This document shows positions 6,466 to 11,031 of a stretch of DNA of 11,031 nt, piece after piece. Location of the stretch: the NCBI GenBank assembly GCA_003445715.1, contig DMCS01000107.1, positions 1-11,031 of the forward strand. The letters run 5' to 3'. The notes beneath the pieces were generated by a model that was given only the letters and a program-made list of their open reading frames with translations, was not told where the DNA came from and did not search any database. How positions within the stretch are numbered: position 1 is the stretch's first letter; the number at the start of each line of letters is the position of its first letter. Position numbers and translations under genes: made by a program. This DNA comes from Candidatus Mesolinea sp. (GTDB lineage Bacteria > Chloroflexota > Anaerolineae > Anaerolineales > Anaerolineaceae).

Positions 6466-7596
6466 ATGAAAAACATCATCGACACCATCAAAACTGAACT
6501 ACGGGAACCTAAGAAGTTAGCAATTTCAGCTGCAGTATTAGGCTTACTTGTGGGTTTGCTCATCGGCTGGGTGATCTGGCCCGTACAATGGGTGGATACC
6601 AATGCCGAAACCATGCGCCCAGATTTGCGCGTAGATTACTTGCGCATGGTCATTACCAATTACAACTTGACTTATGACCAAGCTAAAGCGCAGCAGCTTT
6701 ACCAAGAATTGGGCAGCCAGGCAGACGCCACTATGGCTGAAGTGCAAGCAAACCCAGGTTTTCTCAATCAGGAGCAAATTAACCGCTTTATCACAGCAGT
6801 GAATGCTGAGCCAGTTGCGTTAGTTCCGGCAGATGCTGGTCAGCAGACCGATGCAAGTGCGGCGGCGGAAAAGGGCGGTAATCCCTTGCTTACGTTAGGC
6901 ATGATTTTGCTCGGCTTGCTTGTGGCAGGGGCAGCCGTAGTTTACTTCTTCTTCTATAGCAACCGTGTAAAAACCAGCTCCGCCGCGCTAGATAATATCC
7001 GTCCAGCAGCGGTGCCGTCAGCCGGCCGAGCCAGTGCATCGACGCAGAGCATTCCTGTAAATCATCAGACTGCAGCCATGCCTTTTGCTACACGGAATTC
7101 TTCATTTTCCACTCAGGCGGCTGTTTCTTCAGCTAAAGTGCAAGCTAACCGTGCAACGATGGTGCAAGAGAAGCCGATTGCCCAATTTATGACCACTTAC
7201 ATGTTTGGTGATGACCTTTATGACGATTCCTTTACCTTTGATGCACCCAATGGCGAATTCTTAGGCGAGTGTGGCGTCAGCATTTCTGATACGATCGGTG
7301 TCGGCGATCCCAAGAAGATTTCTGCTTTTGAAATCTGGCTGTTCGACAAGAATGATATTCAGACGGTTACAAAAGTGATGATGAGCGAACATCTCTTCAA
7401 TGACCCCAATTTACGTCAACGCTTGGAGATCAAAGGCGAGCCGGTCTTAGCTGAACCAAATAAACTTTTTGAACTGCAGACTGCCACTTTGCGCATGGAA
7501 GCCCGTATCGTAGATATGGCTTATGGTGATTTGCCATTGCCACCGCATAGCTATTTCCAACGTGCAACTATAGAACTGGCAATATACCGGCGATAA
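6466..7596 (+). CDS. Uncharacterised protein with two membrane segments
   Basis: I do not recognise a named family. 376 residues. A basic N terminus (KTELREPKK) precedes membrane segment 1 (about 19-38, AISAAVLGLLVGLLIGWVIW). An extracytoplasmic region follows (about 39-140), predicted largely helical, with many Gln and Ala. Segment 2 (about 141-164) is followed by NRVKT, so by the positive-inside rule both ends lie in the cytoplasm. A low-complexity Ser/Ala/Thr/Gln stretch (about 170-235) leads to a C-terminal globular domain (about 238-376) with motifs GEFLGECGVSISD (263-275), AFEIWLFDKNDIQT (287-300) and a closing LPLPPHSYFQRATIELAIYRR region. There is no signal-peptide cleavage site, enzyme motif or known repeat that I can see. 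The ATG at 6466 has AGAGG nine bases upstream. It lies 73 bp after topA and faces greA. Confidence 0.9.
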   Translation: MKNIIDTIKTELREPKKLAISAAVLGLLVGLLIGWVIWPVQWVDTNAETMRPDLRVDYLRMVITNYNLTYDQAKAQQLYQELGSQADATMAEVQANPGFLNQEQINRFITAVNAEPVALVPADAGQQTDASAAAEKGGNPLLTLGMILLGLLVAGAAVVYFFFYSNRVKTSSAALDNIRPAAVPSAGRASASTQSIPVNHQTAAMPFATRNSSFSTQAAVSSAKVQANRATMVQEKPIAQFMTTYMFGDDLYDDSFTFDAPNGEFLGECGVSISDTIGVGDPKKISAFEIWLFDKNDIQTVTKVMMSEHLFNDPNLRQRLEIKGEPVLAEPNKLFELQTATLRMEARIVDMAYGDLPLPPHSYFQRATIELAIYRR

Positions 7597-7611
7597 GAAA
7601 CATCGAAGAAA

Positions 7612-7649
7612 TAAAACAGGCTGGAGTTAGTGAAGACGCTCCAGCCTGT
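7612..7649 (-). terminator. Intrinsic terminator of the dgt-greA unit
   Basis: ACAGGCTGGAG (7616-7626) is the exact reverse complement of CTCCAGCCTGT (7639-7649), an 11-bp GC-rich stem with a 12-base loop. Read on the minus strand, the stem is followed at once by a T-rich run (TTTATTT type), the mark of a Rho-independent terminator for greA. On the plus strand the bases after the stem (7650 onward) are not T-rich, so termination of the convergent gene would be weaker, though the stem could still serve both. Confidence 0.9.
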
Positions 7650-7668
7650 GCTGTAATATATGAAGGAC

Positions 7669-8139
7669 CTACTCGATCTTGACGATTTTGAAGCGTAAGG
7701 TCCCGCCAGGAGCGCTTACCGTGACGATATCACCTTTGTGTTTGCCTAATAAAGCCGAACCTAAGGGTGATTCGTACGATATTTTACCTGAGGTAGGATC
7801 TGCTTCATTGGCACCGACCAGCTCGTAGACTTCAATGGGGTAGTCATCTTCCTGCAGGATAACTTTGTTGCCAATTTGAACTTCGTGAGTATTGGTGTTG
7901 TTCTCATCAACGACGATGGAGTTTTTTAAAATCGCTTTGATTTCTTGAATGCGCCCCTCCAAAAACCCTTGGTCTTCTTTAGCAGAAATATAGTCAGCAT
8001 TTTCAGAAAGATCGCCCATTTCAATGGCGCTCTTGAGCCGGCGAGAGATTTCTTGGCGGCGTGGGCCTTCTAGTTCGGCTAATTCCTGTTCTAATTTTTG
8101 CTTTCCTGCTTGTGTAATAAATTGTTGATTTTCTATCAT
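7669..8139 (-). CDS. greA: Transcription elongation factor GreA
   Basis: Rescues backtracked RNA polymerase by stimulating cleavage of the RNA 3' end through the secondary channel. 156 residues, the normal length. The N-terminal coiled-coil finger (about 1-75) carries the acidic tip GDLSENADY (42-50), with D43 and E46 placed like the catalytic pair of known GreA. The C-terminal FKBP-like domain (about 80-156) ends with GKISYESPLGSALLGKHKGD (118-137) and VSAPGG (141-146), the typical GreA signature. The ATG has AGGAAG upstream at good spacing. Only 11 bp separate it from the stop of the upstream dgt gene, so the two are almost certainly one transcript, ended by the hairpin at 7612-7649. Confidence 0.97.
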   Translation of the reverse strand: MIENQQFITQAGKQKLEQELAELEGPRRQEISRRLKSAIEMGDLSENADYISAKEDQGFLEGRIQEIKAILKNSIVVDENNTNTHEVQIGNKVILQEDDYPIEVYELVGANEADPTSGKISYESPLGSALLGKHKGDIVTVSAPGGTLRFKIVKIE

Positions 8140-8150
8140 ATTTTAACTTC

Positions 8151-9305
8151 CTATGGCAATACGTCTGCATCAAACAGGCGTTTATATTCATCGATTGCGA
8201 AGCGGTCGGTCATGCCGGCGATGTAATCGCAAATCGTGCGCTCTAACCCGCGCTCAGAGATAGTCTCTTGAACCTCTGCTGGCAGTGTTTTCGGATTGGC
8301 TTGATAAATATTGAAAAGTTCTGTCACTATGATTTCTGATTTGGCAGCCATGCGCACGACGCGATAATGACGGTAAAGGTTCGCAAAGAGAAAATCTTTA
8401 AGCTCGCGATTGCGGCGGTACATATCCTCGCTAAAACCAGCCACATTGAAGGGCAGCTTTTGCACATCAAGCGCTGATTTTACATTACTGCGGCGCAGGT
8501 AACGATCGGTGGATTGAATCAAGTCTGTAACCTCGAAGTTGATTAGGCGGCGGATAATCTGATGGCGGGTAAGGGAATCCAAAGTCTCACTGCGGCGACG
8601 GCCAATGCTTTCGTTAATGATCTCCCAAAGGGCAATACCATCGAGTTGGTTGGGTGTGATCATGCCGGAGCGCAAGCCATCATCGAGGTCGTGCGAGGTA
8701 TAAGCGAGCTCATCGGCTAAGTTGGCAACTTGTGCCTCCAAGTGCCCGCGCAGCTCGGGGTTGAACTGCTTAGCCTCGGCGATATCGTAATCCGTTTCGT
8801 GCTTAACCATGCCTTCTAGCACTTCCCAGGTCAAATTTAAGCCGGGGAAGTCGGGGTAACGCGCTTCGAGCACAGTGACGATGCGCAGGGATTGACTATT
8901 GTGGTTGAATCCGCCGTAATCTTTCATCAGGCGCGCAAGTGCATTTTCCCCAGAGTGCCCAAAAGGAGGGTGACCTAAGTCATGCGCTAAGCAGATGGTC
9001 TCGACCAAATCTTCATTCAAGCCCAAAGAGCGTGCCACCGAGCGCCCAATCTGAGCCACTTCAAGAGTATGGGTTAGGCGTGTGCGGTAGTAATCGCCCT
9101 CGTGGTTGATAAAAACTTGAGTTTTATATTCCAGACGGCGGAATGCGGTGGTATGCAGGATGCGCTCGCGGTCACGCTGAAAACGGGGTCGAAAATCAGC
9201 CTCTTCTTCTGGGTGAAGCCGACCTTTTGAATCTTTGCTGTGAACAGCATAAGACGCCAAGGTTTGGCTCTCATATTCTTCCAGTTGCTGCCTGGTATAA
9301 ATCAT
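8151..9305 (-). CDS. dgt: dGTPase-like deoxynucleotide triphosphohydrolase (HD domain)
   Basis: Splits dNTPs into deoxynucleoside and tripolyphosphate, a way of adjusting the dNTP pool; the preferred substrate cannot be read from the sequence. 384 residues, in the size range of the shorter Dgt-like proteins. The N terminus has the family stretch RPRFQRDRERILHTTAFRRLEYKTQVF (39-65). The metal-binding HD set is H79 (in RLTHT), H108-D109 (in CLAHDLGHPPFGHSGE, 105-120) and probably D198 (in ADELAYTSHDLDDG). The C-terminal helical part (about 240-384) is less conserved. Start: ATG at 9305 behind AAGGA at 7-base spacing. First gene of the two-gene unit with greA. Confidence 0.92.
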   Translation of the reverse strand: MIYTRQQLEEYESQTLASYAVHSKDSKGRLHPEEEADFRPRFQRDRERILHTTAFRRLEYKTQVFINHEGDYYRTRLTHTLEVAQIGRSVARSLGLNEDLVETICLAHDLGHPPFGHSGENALARLMKDYGGFNHNSQSLRIVTVLEARYPDFPGLNLTWEVLEGMVKHETDYDIAEAKQFNPELRGHLEAQVANLADELAYTSHDLDDGLRSGMITPNQLDGIALWEIINESIGRRRSETLDSLTRHQIIRRLINFEVTDLIQSTDRYLRRSNVKSALDVQKLPFNVAGFSEDMYRRNRELKDFLFANLYRHYRVVRMAAKSEIIVTELFNIYQANPKTLPAEVQETISERGLERTICDYIAGMTDRFAIDEYKRLFDADVLP

Positions 9306-9365
9306 CCTGCATTCCTTTTCGCTGTAATCCGAAAAATAATTACGCGGTTTACCCTTTTTAGAGAG

Positions 9366-9388
9366 CGCACTCCCGCTATTATAGTGCG
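9366..9388 (-). promoter_or_regulatory. Promoter -10 box of dgt-greA inside an operator-like dyad
   Basis: On the minus strand, a perfect TATAAT (9383 down to 9378) lies about 70 bases before the dgt ATG. No good -35 box is found at 16-18 bp. The -10 box is embedded in an inverted repeat, CGCACT (9366-9371) and AGTGCG (9383-9388), with an 11-bp centre. The weak -35 and the dyad together suggest a promoter controlled by a DNA-binding regulator. That is inference. Confidence 0.5.
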
Positions 9389-9396
9389 TATTGCCT

Positions 9397-9421
9397 AAAA
9401 AGCTTGCTGTGTGTAAAAGCT
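9397..9421 (-). terminator. Weak terminator-like hairpin after the IPK gene
   Basis: On the minus strand, AGCTT (9421-9417) and AAGCT (9405-9401) form a 5-bp stem with an 11-base loop followed by five T (9401-9397). It lies 20-45 bases beyond the stop of the isopentenyl phosphate kinase gene. The stem is short and AT-rich, so confidence is low. Confidence 0.3.
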
Positions 9422-9440
9422 GAGCATATTTTTGTGAATT

Positions 9441-10241
9441 CTAGTGGATTAATGTCCCAACGGCTTTGCCTTGCATTGCTTTGCTAAGATTGGTTGGGTC
9501 TTGGGCGCTAAAAACGCGCACTTGCAAACCGGGTAGCTCTTGGCAAAGGGCTTGCATCAGATGCACTTTGGTGAACATCCCACCCGTAACATCCTGGCTT
9601 TCAGAGCCTTGCAGGATGCTTGAAAGGTCATCATCACGGTTAATCACCAGGATAAGCTGGGAATTCGCGGGGAAATCTGCAAAAACGCCTGCTTGGCTGC
9701 CGGCAAGCAAAATACGGCTGGGTTTGAGCTGTTTGGCTAAATAGACAAAGAGGTCTTCAGTGGATAGAATAGTGCCACCAAGCGAAGTATCGACAACCAC
9801 ATCTCCATAAACCAAGGGAACCAGTCCATGCGCAAGAACGCTGCGTAATGGGGTTAGCTCCCAATGTTGCACGACATGACTGCTCGTAAGAGCTGTAGCC
9901 GAAGGCGGGAAGCTGATAACCGGCAAGCCGGCTTGGGCAGCGAGTGAGACGACGACCTGGTTGAGCTTGCGCGCGCTTAGCCAAACTGCCTGGAAACCTT
10001 GCCATTCAGCCGGCGTAGTAACACCCAGGCGGGTGCCATACATCCGCGCTGCATGATGCCCAAAGGAGCCAGAACCATGCCCCAGTAAGACCTTTAATCC
10101 GGGTTGGAGATTGAGCTGCTGCCGAATTTCCCGTAGCAGCGCGAGGATTAAGTCGCTCTTAGCGCTCTCTACTTGGTCTTTATCCGTGATAAGTGAGCCG
10201 CCAAGTTTGATAAAAAGCAGGTTGGGGTCTAAATCAGTCAT
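9441..10241 (-). CDS. Isopentenyl phosphate kinase (amino acid kinase family)
   Basis: Phosphorylates isopentenyl phosphate with ATP to give isopentenyl diphosphate, the universal isoprenoid precursor. 266 residues, the usual length. The amino-acid-kinase fold shows IKLGGSLITDK (11-21) at the phosphate site, GHGSGSFGHH (54-63) with the conserved His of the GSFGH motif that marks IPK within this superfamily, LVYGDVVVDTSLGGTILSTEDL (143-164) and DVTGGMFTKV (217-226). Glutamate 5-kinase and UMP kinase share the fold but lack the GSFGH signature. The ATG lies in the overlap ATGACTGA with the stop of the upstream mevalonate kinase gene, so translation is probably coupled; a weak AAAGG sits 11 bases upstream. 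The enzyme was first described in archaea and is also known from Chloroflexota. Confidence 0.93.
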   Translation of the reverse strand: MTDLDPNLLFIKLGGSLITDKDQVESAKSDLILALLREIRQQLNLQPGLKVLLGHGSGSFGHHAARMYGTRLGVTTPAEWQGFQAVWLSARKLNQVVVSLAAQAGLPVISFPPSATALTSSHVVQHWELTPLRSVLAHGLVPLVYGDVVVDTSLGGTILSTEDLFVYLAKQLKPSRILLAGSQAGVFADFPANSQLILVINRDDDLSSILQGSESQDVTGGMFTKVHLMQALCQELPGLQVRVFSAQDPTNLSKAMQGKAVGTLIH

Positions 10242-11031
10242 TGGCAGCCATACCTTTCAGGCTAGTAAGGTATACGCTCAACGCGCCGGCAGAAAGCAAT
10301 GCTTCCTTGACGTTTTCTTGCGATATGGGTGTTACCAAAGCGATGATATTTCCGCCTTTGCCCCCACCAGTCAGCTTTGCGCCTAATGCACCAGCCTGCC
10401 GCGCGGCTGCAATGAGCTCATCTAGCGCTTCGCACGAGAGATCGAGATGTGCCAAAAGGGATTGGTTTGCATTCATCGCTTCGCCTAAGGCTGCTAAGTC
10501 CCCTTGTTCAAAGGCTTTCTTTCCTAAAAGTGCTATTTTCCCGATTTCTGCAAGGGTGGTGTCAACGCTTTCTGGATCACGCTCCCGTTGTTGTGCTAGG
10601 TAAGCCACTGTTTCAGCGGTAGCTTTCTTGATACCGCTATCAGCAATCAAGAAATGTAAGGTGCTGCCTGGGTGAACAAACACAATCGGCTCATTTTTGC
10701 GGAATAGGACTGGCTGTTCGTAGACAATGACCGTGTTATCGATACCGGAAGGGTTACCATGCATCAGCTTTTCAGTCTCATAAGCTAAGCGATTGAGGGT
10801 TTCCCTCTCGAGAGGGTGCCCTAAGAAGGCAGAGAGCGCGCGCATGATAGCCACAGCGATTGCAGCACTTGCTCCCAATCCGGCGGAAATGGGGATTTCC
10901 GAATATATTCCCAGCTTGCAGGTTGGCGTTCGGGAAACTTTTAACTCAGCTAAGACTAACTCAATCGCTTTTCGCAGGAAGTTATCTTCGGGCAGCGCTT
11001 GCAGCGTTTGGTTTATCTGAAGATCGCGAGC
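10234..11031 (-). CDS. mvk: Mevalonate kinase (5' end beyond the window)
   Basis: Phosphorylates mevalonate to mevalonate 5-phosphate. The frame stays open to the window edge (first codon visible at 11031-11029), giving 265 residues of a protein probably a little over 300 long; the start is missing. GHMP-kinase motifs in visible numbering: the ATP-binding loop PISAGLGASAA (47-57), the mevalonate kinase signature HGNPSGIDN (91-99) after an ETEK stretch, and the C-terminal KLTGGGKGG (219-227). The HGxPSGIDN motif separates it from phosphomevalonate kinase, diphosphomevalonate decarboxylase and galactokinase. A shorter frame starting at the Leu codon at 10878 would cut the ATP-binding loop, so the gene must extend upstream. 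It overlaps the next gene (IPK) by 8 bp. Confidence 0.92.
   Translation of the reverse strand, partial: ARDLQINQTLQALPEDNFLRKAIELVLAELKVSRTPTCKLGIYSEIPISAGLGASAAIAVAIMRALSAFLGHPLERETLNRLAYETEKLMHGNPSGIDNTVIVYEQPVLFRKNEPIVFVHPGSTLHFLIADSGIKKATAETVAYLAQQRERDPESVDTTLAEIGKIALLGKKAFEQGDLAALGEAMNANQSLLAHLDLSCEALDELIAAARQAGALGAKLTGGGKGGNIIALVTPISQENVKEALLSAGALSVYLTSLKGMAAND

Noticed and set aside
9376..9389. NrdR-box-like sequence at the dgt promoter
   Set aside because: CTATAATAG on the minus strand resembles the core of an NrdR box but is one base short and lacks the flanking half-sites. The -10 box explains it more simply.
10111..10603. Plus-strand open frames across the IPK and mevalonate kinase genes
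   Set aside because: Both genes on the minus strand have family signatures over these positions; the plus-strand translations show no domain and have skewed composition.
10234..10878. Mevalonate kinase as a complete 214-residue protein starting at the Leu (TTG) codon at 10878
   Set aside because: That codon lies inside the ATP-binding loop PISAGLGASAA. The frame stays open and kinase-like to the window edge, so the gene is cut by the window rather than short.

Overview
The window looks like a stretch of bacterial chromosome, most likely from the Chloroflexota (perhaps Anaerolineae). That placement is inference. It rests on a bacterial mevalonate kinase gene joined to an archaeal-type isopentenyl phosphate kinase, an information-processing gene order unlike the usual Firmicutes or proteobacterial ones, and a topoisomerase I with an extra N-terminal zinc ribbon. 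I see no insertion sequence, CRISPR array, tRNA, rRNA or prophage gene.

Left block (plus strand, about 132-6392): ffh, rpsP, khpA, rimM, dprA and topA. The first four form the familiar protein-export and ribosome-biogenesis cluster (SRP GTPase, protein bS16, small KH RNA-binding protein, 16S rRNA maturation factor). The usual next genes, trmD and rplS, are absent. rimM runs straight into dprA (2-bp gap), and topA follows after 110 bp with a possible promoter of its own. dprA and topA both start at TTG behind strong Shine-Dalgarno sequences. A gene for an unrecognised protein with two membrane segments follows topA (6466-7596), and a hairpin over its ribosome-binding site suggests translational control.

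Right block (minus strand): two transcription units. The first is dgt-like dNTP triphosphohydrolase followed by greA. It has a perfect TATAAT -10 box inside an inverted repeat at its start and a strong intrinsic terminator at its end, which also separates it from the convergent membrane-protein gene. The second is mevalonate kinase (its start lies beyond the window) overlapping isopentenyl phosphate kinase by 8 bp. Together these two enzymes point to an alternative mevalonate route in which mevalonate 5-phosphate is decarboxylated to isopentenyl phosphate and then phosphorylated to isopentenyl diphosphate. The decarboxylase itself is not in view.

The best leads are the zinc-ribbon/topoisomerase fusion, the mevalonate kinase-IPK pair, the uncharacterised membrane protein with its occluded ribosome-binding site, a terminator-like hairpin inside the first codons of rimM, and the operator-like dyad over the dgt promoter.
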